Of a stretch of 64,000 nt of DNA, positions 18,097 through 28,598 are shown one piece after another. The stretch comes from an uncultured Paracoccus sp. Lineage in GTDB: Bacteria > Pseudomonadota > Alphaproteobacteria > Rhodobacterales > Rhodobacteraceae. The stretch lies in contig NZ_CANMEH010000011.1 of NCBI RefSeq assembly GCF_947496875.1, forward strand, positions 28,930-92,929, in the 5' to 3' direction. The translations under genes and the position numbers were made by a program. The first letter of the stretch is position 1. Every line of letters begins with the position of its first letter. A model generated the notes under the pieces. It did not search any database. It was not told the origin of the DNA and was given only the letters and a program-made list of their open reading frames with translations.

Positions 18097-18396
18097 TCAG
18101 CCGCGCCATCCGGGCTGCTCGGCCAGCGGCCGGGTGGGCATCTCACCGGATCGCCGCAACACGCAGCGGTCGAACACCTCGGCGGGATCGCGGCCCATGA
18201 CGTAATCACCTGACAATTCGACCGCAACGCCGCCCGAGGGACGCACGGAATGTCCGTCGCTGCCGATCCCCACCGCGATGTGGGTCCGGGGTCCGGCCGC
18301 CAGCCGCGCGTCGTCAAGGCAACTGCGCTCTGCCTGGGCGACCGACACCGGACCGCAGGCGGCGAGCCCCGTCAGCACCGGCAGGGCCACCCCCAT
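18097..18396 (-). CDS. small predicted lipoprotein between sdhA and sdhB (second)
   Basis: I do not recognise a domain in this 99-residue protein. From the ATG at 18396 a short hydrophobic leader ends in a possible lipobox, GLAAC (Cys14). Two more Cys (26 and 78) could form a disulfide in the periplasm. It follows the first lipoprotein gene by 17 bp without a strong ribosome site, so coupling is likely. A small hypothetical gene at this place in the sdh operon is common in Rhodobacterales. A role in complex II assembly is only a guess from position. Confidence 0.6.
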   Translation of the reverse strand: MGVALPVLTGLAACGPVSVAQAERSCLDDARLAAGPRTHIAVGIGSDGHSVRPSGGVAVELSGDYVMGRDPAEVFDRCVLRRSGEMPTRPLAEQPGWRG

Positions 18397-18413
18397 CACC
18401 CGGAGGTTCGGTA

Positions 18414-18785
18414 TCAGGCGACGGCGATCCGCGAGATGCACTGGCTTGCCCCCGGGCGCTGGACGATCGCGGCCACGGCGTCGGCAGCGGCCGAACTCCC
18501 CGACAGAGTCGCCAGGTCGGCGATTTCCGCCATCGTCGCGTTGTTCATCACGCAGGCGGTGTAGGGCGCAACGTCGCGACCGGGCAGGCGCTTGGCCATC
18601 TCGATATTCACGACCTGGGCCGCGGCCGACCGCTGGGCCGACCCGACGTCCGGGGCAGGCGCCGGCGTCGGGTCGATGATAACGGGGGCGCTGGGGCCCG
18701 GTATGGTCATGCCCGGCGGAATAGTCGCCACGCAACCGGACAGGAGCAGGGCGGCAGCAGCCGCGGCGGGGAAAATCAGACGCAT
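18414..18785 (-). CDS. small predicted lipoprotein after sdhA (first)
   Basis: A 123-residue protein with a clear lipoprotein signal, [18 protein letters not shown] (Cys18). A Pro-rich linker (about 22-46) and a helical region with two Cys (YTACVMNN and SQCISRI) follow, probably a disulfide-bonded periplasmic domain. It starts on the last base of the sdhA stop (TGATG), so it is translated with sdhA. Function is unknown. Together with the next gene it makes a pair of lipoproteins inside the succinate dehydrogenase operon. Confidence 0.7.
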   Translation of the reverse strand: MRLIFPAAAAAALLLSGCVATIPPGMTIPGPSAPVIIDPTPAPAPDVGSAQRSAAAQVVNIEMAKRLPGRDVAPYTACVMNNATMAEIADLATLSGSSAAADAVAAIVQRPGASQCISRIAVA

Positions 18786-20596
18786 CAGTAAACCCTTTTC
18801 TTGGGAGCAATCTTGCCAAGGTCGATCCCGCCGTCCTCGGCCGGTGTCAGCGGCTCCAGATGTACGGGGCGGTATGCCAGTTTGACGTCATTTCCTTCGA
18901 CCCATGCAAGAGAATGCTTGCGCCAGTTTGCATCATCCCGATCGGGATAATCCTCATGCGCGTGCGCGCCCCGCGATTCCTTGCGCGCCTCGGCGGCGAC
19001 GATCGTGGCCAGGGCGTTCGGCATCAGGTTGGTCAGTTCCAGCGTCTCGACCAGATCCGTGTTCCAGATCATCGTGCGGTCGGTGACGTGCAGATCGGCC
19101 ATCCGGCCCGCGATCTCGGTCATCTTGTCGACGCCCTCGGCCAGCGTCTTGTCGGTGCGGAACACCGCCGCGTCCGACTGCATCGCGCGCTGCATGTCGG
19201 TGCGCAGCTGCGCCGTCGGCGTCGATCCGTTCGCGTGGCGCAGCGCGTCGAACCGTGACAGGGCACGGTCGACCTCGGCGGTGTTGGTGCCGGGGATGCT
19301 GCCTTGACGGTCGATCACCTGGCCGGCCCGAATGGCCGCCGCGCGGCCGAACACCACCAGGTCGATCAGGCTGTTCGATCCCAGACGGTTCGCCCCGTGC
19401 ACCGACGCGCAGCCGGCCTCGCCGACGGCCATCAGACCCGGAAAGATCCGGTCCGGATCGTCGGGCGACGGCGCCAGGACCTCGCCCCAGAAATTGGTCG
19501 GGATCCCGCCCATGTTGTAATGGACCGTCGGCAGCACCGGGATCGGTTCGCGGGTCAGGTCGACCCCGGCGAAGATCCGGGCCGATTCGGAGATGCCGGG
19601 AAGGCGTTCGGCCAGCGTCTCGGGCGGCAGATGCGACAGGTGCAGGAAGATGTGGTCGTTGTCGGGCCCCACGCCCCGCCCCTCGCGGATTTCCAGCGTC
19701 ATGCAGCGGCTCACCACATCGCGGGACGCCAGATCCTTGTAGGTCGGGGCATAGCGTTCCATGAACCGCTCGCCCTCGGAATTGGTGAGATACCCGCCCT
19801 CGCCGCGCGCTCCCTCGGTGATCAGGCAGCCGGAACCGTAGATCCCCGTGGGGTGGAACTGCACGAATTCCATGTCCTGCAAGGCTAGGCCGGCGCGGGC
19901 CACCATGCCGCCGCCGTCGCCGGTGCAGCTGTGGGCCGACGTGGCGCTGAAATAGGCGCGGCCATAACCGCCGGTCGCCAGCACCACCATCTTGGCGTTG
20001 AAGACGTGGATCGTGCCGTCGTCGAACTTCCAGCAGACGACCCCGGTGCAGGCCCCGTCGGTGATGATCAGGTCCAGCGCGAAATACTCGATGAAGAACT
20101 CGGCCTTTTCCTTCAGCGACTGGCCGTAGAGCGTGTGCAGGATCGCGTGGCCGGTCCGGTCGGCAGCGGCACAGGTGCGCTGCACGGGCGGGCCCTCGCC
20201 GTACTCGGTCGTGTGGCCGCCGAACGGGCGCTGATAGATCTTGCCCGCCTCGGTCCGGCTGAAGGGGACGCCGTAATGTTCCAGTTCGTAGACCGCCTTG
20301 GGCGCCTCGCGGGCCAGATACTCCATCGCATCCGTGTCGCCCAGCCAGTCCGATCCCTTGACCGTGTCGTACATGTGCCACTGCCAGCTGTCCGGCCCCA
20401 TGTTGCCGAGGCTGGCGGCAATCCCGCCCTGGGCCGCGACGGTGTGCGACCGGGTCGGGAACAGCTTGGTCACGCAGGCGGTACGCAGCCCCTGTTCGGC
20501 CATGCCCAGGGTCGCGCGCAGCCCGGCACCGCCGGCACCGACGACCACCACGTCGTAATCATGCGTTTCATAGGGATAGGCGGCAGATGCGGACAT
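18785..20596 (-). CDS. sdhA: succinate dehydrogenase flavoprotein subunit
   Basis: Catalytic subunit of complex II, oxidising succinate to fumarate, 603 residues. The dinucleotide fold is [12 protein letters not shown] (about 19-30), and the FAD-linking His51 is in [11 protein letters not shown]. Substrate-site segments are [20 protein letters not shown] and [10 protein letters not shown]. The C-terminus ends [17 protein letters not shown], as expected for a complete protein. It is preceded by sdhD (11 bp) and overlaps the following lipoprotein gene by 1 bp. Confidence 0.97.
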   Translation of the reverse strand: MSASAAYPYETHDYDVVVVGAGGAGLRATLGMAEQGLRTACVTKLFPTRSHTVAAQGGIAASLGNMGPDSWQWHMYDTVKGSDWLGDTDAMEYLAREAPKAVYELEHYGVPFSRTEAGKIYQRPFGGHTTEYGEGPPVQRTCAAADRTGHAILHTLYGQSLKEKAEFFIEYFALDLIITDGACTGVVCWKFDDGTIHVFNAKMVVLATGGYGRAYFSATSAHSCTGDGGGMVARAGLALQDMEFVQFHPTGIYGSGCLITEGARGEGGYLTNSEGERFMERYAPTYKDLASRDVVSRCMTLEIREGRGVGPDNDHIFLHLSHLPPETLAERLPGISESARIFAGVDLTREPIPVLPTVHYNMGGIPTNFWGEVLAPSPDDPDRIFPGLMAVGEAGCASVHGANRLGSNSLIDLVVFGRAAAIRAGQVIDRQGSIPGTNTAEVDRALSRFDALRHANGSTPTAQLRTDMQRAMQSDAAVFRTDKTLAEGVDKMTEIAGRMADLHVTDRTMIWNTDLVETLELTNLMPNALATIVAAEARKESRGAHAHEDYPDRDDANWRKHSLAWVEGNDVKLAYRPVHLEPLTPAEDGGIDLGKIAPKKRVY

Positions 20597-20607
20597 GGGA
20601 CGGCCTC

Positions 20608-21003
20608 TCAGACGATGACGGCGCTCAGCGCCATGCGCGCCAGCGCGTAGACGGCTGCGGCAATGACCGCCCAGCCGAACATTTCCGAAAAGATGATCGC
20701 GACCTTGCGCTCGGTGTGATCCAGATAGTCGTCGATCATGATCCGGGTGCCCTTCACGAAATGGTACATCCCCACGATCAGGAAAAGCGCGGTGACGATG
20801 GCCGGATAGGGCTGGCTGAAATAGACCAGAACACCCTCGCGCGGCAGCCCGATGGCGCGCCCGATGACCAGCAGAAAGGCCGGGGTCAGCACCACCAGCG
20901 CGACCGAGGTGACGGTCATGGTCCAGTGATGCTGGGTTCCGGTGGACGGTCCGGCGGCACCCAGCCCCATGGCGGCCTTGCGCGGCGTGATATAGCGCAT
21001 CAT
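20608..21003 (-). CDS. sdhD: succinate dehydrogenase membrane anchor subunit
   Basis: Hydrophobic anchor of 131 residues with three membrane helices (about 27-49, 62-84 and 103-128). His81 in [17 protein letters not shown] is the likely heme b ligand, next to the quinone-site Asp residues. Two adjacent Met codons make the start ambiguous by one residue. It lies between sdhC (11 bp) and sdhA (11 bp). Confidence 0.93.
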   Translation of the reverse strand: MMRYITPRKAAMGLGAAGPSTGTQHHWTMTVTSVALVVLTPAFLLVIGRAIGLPREGVLVYFSQPYPAIVTALFLIVGMYHFVKGTRIMIDDYLDHTERKVAIIFSEMFGWAVIAAAVYALARMALSAVIV

Positions 21004-21014
21004 ACCCTCCGATC

Positions 21015-21407
21015 TCAGGCGAAGAAGAACAGGATCAGGGTCAGCACGGTCATGATGACCGATCCCCAGATGATCGCCCAGCTGGTCTTCTGCCCCGCAT
21101 CGATTTCCAGCATGTGCCCGGCGTCATAGAAGAAATGCCGGATGCCGGCCAGAAAGTGGAACCACAGCGACCACAGCGACCCGGCCAGCACCAGGAAACC
21201 GAACCATGACCGCAGCACCCAGTCGGCAGTGGCGAAGGCCCGGTCACCGGCCACGGCCGCAACAAGCCACCAGACCAGCAGCAGGATCCCCGCGACCATC
21301 GCATGACCGGTCGCGCGGTTCATGATCGACGTCACGGCAGAGATCGGCAGCCGGTAGACCTGCAGATGCGGGGACAGCGGCCGGTTGCCGCGGGGAATGT
21401 CACCCAT
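21015..21407 (-). CDS. sdhC: succinate dehydrogenase cytochrome b556 subunit
   Basis: Membrane subunit of complex II, 130 residues, with the family start [13 protein letters not shown] and three helices (about 37-56, 66-90 and 105-128). The conserved [14 protein letters not shown] holds the Ser/Arg of the quinone site. [15 protein letters not shown] carries the heme ligand His. It is the first gene of the sdh operon, with paired GTGATCAC palindromes about 140-165 bp upstream. Confidence 0.94.
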   Translation of the reverse strand: MGDIPRGNRPLSPHLQVYRLPISAVTSIMNRATGHAMVAGILLLVWWLVAAVAGDRAFATADWVLRSWFGFLVLAGSLWSLWFHFLAGIRHFFYDAGHMLEIDAGQKTSWAIIWGSVIMTVLTLILFFFA

Positions 21408-21643
21408 GGGACGCTCCTGTCATTGGCGCCCGGCCGACAGCGGGCGCGGGCGGACTGAGGTTGCGGTGTCTGTATCGGATTTATGCCGGGTGTCACGGCC
21501 GGGCGCCAGACGAAAGGCGGAAACTGCCCGAAACGGAGGAAATGCGATCACAAGGAGGACGCTTGTGATCACGCCCAGATGCGAGTGCCTATACTCCGAG
21601 CCACGCGTTCCCCGCTCGCTGGAGTGGTTGTGATCACGCGGTG
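21408..21643 (-). promoter_or_regulatory. sdhC upstream region with three GTGATCAC-type palindromes
   Basis: On the sdhC strand, GTGATCAC (21572-21565) and GTGATCGC (21551-21544) form a direct pair with 13 bp between them and centres 21 bp apart. A third perfect GTGATCAC lies farther up at 21630-21637, just past the stop of the preceding gene. A CATAAAT stretch nearer sdhC may be a -10 element. The same pair with the same spacing occurs upstream of sucC. I cannot name the binding protein. Confidence 0.6.
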
Positions 21644-22528
21644 CTACTCTCTCCACGCCTCGACGGCGATGCCTCTGTGGTCCGAGCCAAGCCGCGGCCG
21701 CATCCTCGCCTCGCCATGCCATCCCTCGGGAACCAGCACGTGGTCGATCGCGATCGGATACACCGACAGCAGCATGAAGCTGGGGCGGACGGGGCCGACG
21801 CGCCGGGTTCCGGTTGCCTCCTGGATCGCACGTGCCGCGTGCCCCCACGGCACCATGTTGAAGTCACCCCCCAGCACCACTGGCTGCGGCAACGCCTTCA
21901 GCTGCGGCAGCAGATCGGGGACCTGGGCGCCCTGCCCGAACGGCCAGGGCCAGTGCATGTGCAGCGCGGCGGCCGTCAGGTCGCCGCCCGGCGCGCTGAC
22001 CCGGACCGCGGTGAGGCCCCGATGATCGGGGCAGACGGGTGGCTCGGCAAACGGCCAGCGCGACAGGACGGCCACGCTGATGATCGCGTTGGCCACGCAG
22101 ACCAGCTGGTAGGGATGACTGGACGACAGCGCCTGCGGCAGCGACCGGTTCTGGGCGCTGACCTCCTGCAGCATCACCAGATCGGCGTCGCTGGTGCGGA
22201 TGTCCGCGGCAAAACGGCTTGTATCTGCAACGTCATAACGCAGGTTCTTCTGGTAGATTCGGATCGGAGCCCCTCGATCAGGCCCTTGTTCCGACGCCAG
22301 CAGCGACTGACCCATCGACAGCAGGGCCGCGGCGGACAGCGTCACGGCGCCCAGCCGCGATAACCCGCGCAGGCCCAGTGCCGCGAGCAGCAGGGCCCCT
22401 GCCCAGATTGGGCGAAACACGGCCAGGGAGTCGCCCAGCGGATGGACCGGTCCGGCGTAGCTGAGTGCGAGGGCGGCCAGACAGACCGCCGCGACCACCC
22501 TGGGCAGGCTTGAAAAAGATCGCATCAC
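21644..22528 (-). CDS. endonuclease/exonuclease/phosphatase-family membrane protein
   Basis: A 294-residue protein. Two or three N-terminal membrane segments (about 8-28, 38-58 and 60-78) precede a periplasmic EEP domain (about 90-294). Catalytic motifs are present: LQEVS, ALHMHWP, LGGDFN, IDHVLV and GSDHRG. This is the metal-dependent phosphoesterase fold, and the natural substrate is unknown. It follows mch by 9 bp and probably closes the mcl2-nnrU-DUF1737-mch transcript. Confidence 0.75.
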   Translation of the reverse strand: MMRSFSSLPRVVAAVCLAALALSYAGPVHPLGDSLAVFRPIWAGALLLAALGLRGLSRLGAVTLSAAALLSMGQSLLASEQGPDRGAPIRIYQKNLRYDVADTSRFAADIRTSDADLVMLQEVSAQNRSLPQALSSSHPYQLVCVANAIISVAVLSRWPFAEPPVCPDHRGLTAVRVSAPGGDLTAAALHMHWPWPFGQGAQVPDLLPQLKALPQPVVLGGDFNMVPWGHAARAIQEATGTRRVGPVRPSFMLLSVYPIAIDHVLVPEGWHGEARMRPRLGSDHRGIAVEAWRE

Positions 22529-22537
22529 GACTGCAGC

Positions 22538-23581
22538 TCAGACCGGCATCAGGGCCCAGTAGTCCAGATCCAGCAGCACATGCGGCGCGTAGCGTCCGTC
22601 CTCGCCGCGCCAGGCGCTGTCGCAGGCGGGACCCTTGTGGGCGACCGTCCGCAGCCGGATGGCACCCACGCCCGGGGCAGATGTCGCGGCCTTGTCCAGC
22701 ACCTCGGACCAGGCGCGCACCGTGTCGCCGGCAAAGCACGGATTCGCGTGGGCGCCACCGTTCAGCGCCACCATCATCTGCGCGTTGGCCAAGCCGTTGA
22801 ACGACAGCGCCCGCGCCAGGCTGATGACGTGGCCGCCATAGATCAACCGGCGCCCGTCGTCGCGGAAGGTTGCGTCAAAATGGACCTTGGCCGTGTTCTG
22901 CCACAGCCGGGTTGCCAGCATGTGCTCGGCCTCTTCGACGGTCACGCCATCGGCATGGTCGATGATCTCGCCCACGGCGTAATCGCCCCAGCGGTGCGGC
23001 TCTCCGGCCAGGTCGAAGTCGTAGTTCCGGAAATCCAGCCCCTCGGGGACGACCAGATCCGCGGCCGGGACGACCTTGGCCAGTTCCGGCACGACCTCCT
23101 GCGGCGCCGGCGCGTCGCGGTCGCGCTTGCGCACCATCACCCAGCGGACATAGTCCAGCACCACGGTGCCGGCCTGGTTCAGCCCACGGGTCCGGACATA
23201 GACGTTGCCGGACGTGCCGTTCGAATTCTGCTTAACCCCGATCACCTCGGATTCGGACCGGATGGTGTCACCAGGCCACACCGGCGCCAGCCAGCGGCCC
23301 TGCGCATAGCCCAGATTGGCCACGGCGTTCAGCGACACGTCGGGCACCGTCTTGCCGAACACCGTGTGGAAGGCGATCAGCTCGTCGAGCGGCGCGGCGC
23401 GCAGCCCGCAGGCCCGGGCGAATTCGTCGCTGGAGCTGATCGCGTGGCGGGCCGGGTACAGCGCGTGGTACAGTGCCCGTTCGCCGCCAGACAGCGTGCG
23501 CGGCACGGCGTGGCGGATGACCTGCCCGACGCGGTAATCCTCGAAAAAGCGTCCGGGGTTGGTCTTGCCAGTCATGCTCAT
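22538..23581 (-). CDS. mch: mesaconyl-CoA hydratase (MaoC-type)
   Basis: Hydratase of the ethylmalonyl-CoA pathway that interconverts mesaconyl-C1-CoA and beta-methylmalyl-CoA. At 347 residues it has the two hot-dog halves of the family. The start TNPGRFFEDYRVGQ, the segment HTVFGKTVPDVSLNAVANLGYA, and VTVEEAEHMLATRLWQNTAKVHFD resemble the Rhodobacter enzyme as I remember it. It overlaps the DUF1737 gene by 4 bp and shares a strand with mcl2, which acts on the product. ATG at 23575 is an alternative start. Confidence 0.88.
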   Translation of the reverse strand: MSMTGKTNPGRFFEDYRVGQVIRHAVPRTLSGGERALYHALYPARHAISSSDEFARACGLRAAPLDELIAFHTVFGKTVPDVSLNAVANLGYAQGRWLAPVWPGDTIRSESEVIGVKQNSNGTSGNVYVRTRGLNQAGTVVLDYVRWVMVRKRDRDAPAPQEVVPELAKVVPAADLVVPEGLDFRNYDFDLAGEPHRWGDYAVGEIIDHADGVTVEEAEHMLATRLWQNTAKVHFDATFRDDGRRLIYGGHVISLARALSFNGLANAQMMVALNGGAHANPCFAGDTVRAWSEVLDKAATSAPGVGAIRLRTVAHKGPACDSAWRGEDGRYAPHVLLDLDYWALMPV

Positions 23582-23784
23582 TGCTCGCTCAGCTTCATGT
23601 CCGCGGCGTAGGGCGCGGCGATCTCCTTGGTGACCGCCTGGGCGCAGCGCATCACCCCGCGGCCCGCGTCAAAGGCCATGGTCGGCGCGCCGTGCAGCAC
23701 CCAGCCACGCGACAGCGCCAGGCTGATCTTGTGGCAGAACGCCGATGTGTCGTCGTCGGTCAGCAGCCGATAGATCACCGGCAT
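23578..23784 (-). CDS. DUF1737-type small protein
   Basis: A 68-residue protein of the DUF1737 type (YRLLTDDDTSAFCHKISLALSRGW, then MRCAQAVTK). No function is known to me. It overlaps mch by 4 bp and begins 1 bp after the nnrU stop, so it is made from the same transcript. The tight coupling to mch suggests, but does not show, a supporting role in that pathway. Confidence 0.7.
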   Translation of the reverse strand: MPVIYRLLTDDDTSAFCHKISLALSRGWVLHGAPTMAFDAGRGVMRCAQAVTKEIAAPYAADMKLSEQ

Positions 23785-23785
23785 C

Positions 23786-24334
23786 TCACGCTCCGAACGG
23801 GTTGGGGCCGACCCAGCCGTGGATCAGCCCGACCACCAGATAGACCACCAGGGCGGACAGCGCGGTCGTCCACTCCTTGCGGACGGGGATCGGATGCGCC
23901 GGCTGCGTCCACCCGGTCGTGCGGTTGATCACCACGATCTCGACCAGCGCCCAGAGCAGCAGCCCCCCGAACAGGACGAATGACGGCAGGTCGCCATTGG
24001 TCAGCAGATGCGCGCCGGCCCACAGCGAGAAGCCGATCAGCTGCGGATGGCGCAGCCGCACGCCCAGCCGCGACTTGGCCCCGGACGCCGCAAACAGGTA
24101 GAACGCGACCAGCACCAGAAGGTTGTTGATCCCCTTCAGCATCGGCGTCGCGGCCCACCAGATCGTCTGGTCCGCCGCGCGGTAGCCGATCACCATCAGC
24201 AGGATCGAAAGGATCAGGGCGGCGGCGACGGCGCCCTTTCCGGACGCGCCCATGCTCGCCCGTGCGGACGGCGCCACGCGCTTGAACAGATGCGCCGCCC
24301 ACCACAAAGCGACGCCAAGGATCAGCAAGGCCAT
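23786..24334 (-). CDS. NnrU-family membrane protein
   Basis: A 182-residue protein with about five membrane helices and the NnrU features: HLFKR near the N-terminus, LRHPQLIGFSLWAGAHLLTNGD in the middle and TTGWTQPAHPI near the end. NnrU was first described beside nitric oxide reductase genes; relatives include isoprenoid-modifying enzymes. Its position in a carbon-assimilation operon, not with denitrification genes, leaves the role open. Confidence 0.75.
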   Translation of the reverse strand: MALLILGVALWWAAHLFKRVAPSARASMGASGKGAVAAALILSILLMVIGYRAADQTIWWAATPMLKGINNLLVLVAFYLFAASGAKSRLGVRLRHPQLIGFSLWAGAHLLTNGDLPSFVLFGGLLLWALVEIVVINRTTGWTQPAHPIPVRKEWTTALSALVVYLVVGLIHGWVGPNPFGA

Positions 24335-24407
24335 GACATGTTCCCTTCTCTGCCCCGGCCGGGCCGGTCGGGGCCACGGCGGCTCCGGTCCGCCCGGTTA
24401 CACCGGT

Positions 24408-25259
24408 TCACGTCCCCTGCGCCATGGCCGCGATGGCGTCGGCGCGCGCCAGCGTGGTGCGGGCGGTTTCCACATGCAGGTTCTCGACGATGCGACCATC
24501 GACGACCGCCACCCCCTTGCCCTGCGCCATCACCTCGTCGAACGCCTCGATCTGGCGCCGCGCCAGCGCGACCTCGTCCGTGGACGGGGCGAAGCTGCTG
24601 TTCGCGACCTCGAGCTGCGCGGGGTGGATCAGCGTCTTGCCATCGAAACCCATGTCGCGGCCCTGTTCGCATTCGGCGCGCAGACCCTGATCATCCTTGA
24701 AGGCGTTGTAGACGCCGTCCACGATGATCCGGCCGTGCGCCTTGGCGGCCAGCAGGCACAGGCCCAGGCCGGTCTGCATCGGCAGCCGGTCGGGGCGGTG
24801 GCGGCTGCCCAGTTCGCGGGCCAGGTCGTTCGTGCCCATCACCATGCCCTGCAGCCGCGGATGTCCCGCGATCGCGGCGGCGTTCAGCATGCCCGCCGCG
24901 GTTTCAAGCATCGCCCACAGCGGCGTGTCCGGCACGATCGCGGCGACGGCATCCAGATCGGCGGGTGCGTTCACCTTGGGGATCAGCACGGCATCGGCCC
25001 CCGTCGCAAAGGCCGCCGCGTCGTCGCGCCCCCATTCGGTGTCCAGCCCGTTGATCCGCACGATGCGCGTGCGCTGCCCGTAATCCGCCTGCAACGCCTC
25101 GCGCAGCGCCGCGCGCGCGGTCGCCTTTTCACCCGGCGCGACCGCATCCTCGAGGTCGAAGATGATGGCATCCGCCGGCAGGTTGCGGGCCTTCTCCATC
25201 GCGCGGACATTGGCGGCCGGCAGGTACAGGACGGAACGGAACGGGCGGGACAGGCTCAT
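24408..25259 (-). CDS. mcl2: (3S)-malyl-CoA thioesterase / malyl-CoA lyase-like protein (Mcl2)
   Basis: HpcH/HpaI (CitE-like) family protein of 283 residues. The chosen ATG at 25259 has AAGGA about 7 nt upstream. Motifs include FDLEDAVAPGEK (metal and substrate site), MVMGTNDLARELGS, and GFDGKTLIHPAQ. Overall it resembles Rhodobacter Mcl2, which hydrolyses (3S)-malyl-CoA to malate in the ethylmalonyl-CoA pathway, more than Mcl1 lyase. It is first in the minus-strand operon that contains mch and is divergent from the YciE-like gene. Confidence 0.82.
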   Translation of the reverse strand: MSLSRPFRSVLYLPAANVRAMEKARNLPADAIIFDLEDAVAPGEKATARAALREALQADYGQRTRIVRINGLDTEWGRDDAAAFATGADAVLIPKVNAPADLDAVAAIVPDTPLWAMLETAAGMLNAAAIAGHPRLQGMVMGTNDLARELGSRHRPDRLPMQTGLGLCLLAAKAHGRIIVDGVYNAFKDDQGLRAECEQGRDMGFDGKTLIHPAQLEVANSSFAPSTDEVALARRQIEAFDEVMAQGKGVAVVDGRIVENLHVETARTTLARADAIAAMAQGT

Positions 25260-25441
25260 CAAGCATCCTTCGCGGCAGAAAACGTCCCGCATCACTCGCC
25301 GAAATCCGGCCGGTGGGCAACCCTGCGGCCCGGCAGTCACGCAACAAATGTTTAGGGATGCAACGACGCCGGTCGACTCTTGTTTGGTAGCGATCCCGCA
25401 TCTGCGGGGCCGATCCTGCAACACAGCGAAAGGACAGCATC

Positions 25442-25957
25442 ATGGCGCAGTCGCAAAAGGGACTGGAAGACCTGCTCGAGCACGGTCTCAAGGACATGTA
25501 TTACGCCGAGAACGCGATTTTGAAGGCGCTGCCCAAGATGATCGAGGGCGCCACCGACAAAGAGCTGCGCAACGGCCTGGAAAAGCACCGTGAGCAGACC
25601 GAAGGTCAGATCAGGGACCTGGAGAAGTGCTTCAAGGCCATGGACAAGAAGGCCGAAGGCGAGAAGTGCGAGGCCATCGAGGGTATCCTGAAGGAGGGCG
25701 ATTCCCTGCTGAAGGATTTCGGCGGCACCCCGGCCGGTGACGCGGCCATCATCTTTTCCTCGCAGGCCGTCGAGCATTACGAGATCGCCCGTTATGGCAG
25801 CCTGCGCACCTATGCCGACCTGCTGGGGATGGATGACGTGTCCGACCTGCTGAACGGGATCCTGGAACAGGAAATCGCCGCCGACGAGATCCTGTCCGAA
25901 CTGGCAGAGGACCACGTCAACGAGGACGCCCTTGCCGACGACGACGAAGACGCCTGA
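25442..25957 (+). CDS. YciE/DUF892 ferritin-like protein
   Basis: A 171-residue all-helical protein of the YciE/YciF family (DUF892). LEDLLEHGLKDMYYAENAILKALPKM is the typical first helix. E/H residues in EKHREQTEGQI, SSQAVEHYEIARYG and LEQEIAADEIL would make a di-iron-like four-helix site. Family members respond to osmotic and general stress, but biochemistry is poor. It ends in a run of acidic residues (DALADDDEDA) and is monocistronic by spacing. Confidence 0.82.
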   Translation: MAQSQKGLEDLLEHGLKDMYYAENAILKALPKMIEGATDKELRNGLEKHREQTEGQIRDLEKCFKAMDKKAEGEKCEAIEGILKEGDSLLKDFGGTPAGDAAIIFSSQAVEHYEIARYGSLRTYADLLGMDDVSDLLNGILEQEIAADEILSELAEDHVNEDALADDDEDA

Positions 25958-26008
25958 TCGGCACGCGCGTCGTCGGCCGTGCGGCCGGGATGCCCTGACC
26001 GGACCCGT

Positions 26009-26036
26009 GATGACCCGCCCTTCCCGGCGGGTCATC
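26009..26036 (+). terminator. strong hairpin after the YciE-like gene
   Basis: GATGACCCGCC and GGCGGGTCATC form a perfect 11-bp stem with a 6-nt loop, 51 bp after the stop. Only a weak T stretch follows, so it may work as a transcript 3' end more than as an efficient terminator. Confidence 0.55.
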
Positions 26037-26113
26037 TGCGTTTCGGACGACTGGCTCGGCGTCCTGCGGCCCGCGGTGGCATCCGCCTTGCGCGGCGAGG
26101 GGCAAAGGACTAA

Positions 26114-27112
<999 letters not shown>

Positions 27113-27133
27113 TCCGCTCGGAAGTTTGAAGAT

Positions 27134-27160
27134 CGGGCGTCTCGCGAGGGGCGCCCGTTT
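27134..27160 (+). terminator. terminator after mdh
   Basis: CGGGCG (27134-27139) pairs with CGCCCG (27152-27157), followed by TTT, 22 bp after the mdh stop. The loop contains a further CTCGCGAG palindrome that could extend the structure. Confidence 0.6.
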
Positions 27161-27191
27161 CCGTTTGCGAGCCTGAGTCGCACCTCAGCAT

Positions 27192-27239
27192 ACGATCGCA
27201 CACAACGGATGTGATCACGGCGACGCGACGTGTGATCAC
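27192..27239 (+). promoter_or_regulatory. paired GTGATCAC palindromes upstream of sucC
   Basis: Two perfect GTGATCAC sites (27211-27218 and 27232-27239) lie 13 bp apart with centres 21 bp apart, about 105-135 bp before the sucC start. A weaker ACGATCGC lies at 27192-27199. The second site extends to TGTGATCACA. This repeats the arrangement upstream of sdhC. Confidence 0.6.
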
Positions 27240-27344
27240 AAACAACGGTTATTGATCCTGCGGATCCCGCCGCTCCCCAGACCCGGTTTGCTTTGCCGCG
27301 ATTTTGTGCGATGCGGTGCCAGGTTTTTCCAGCGAGGGTCCGCG

Positions 27345-28538
<1,194 letters not shown>

Positions 28539-28598
28539 TCGGGACGGCGGGGCCGGTCGCCCCGCCCTGCCATCCACCAAATTCAAGGAAAGCCACAC

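Noticed and set aside
25260..25441. Possible regulatory motifs in the gap between mcl2 and the YciE-like gene
   Set aside because: I looked for paired GTGATCAC, Pho-box, LexA and PhaR patterns and found none convincing.
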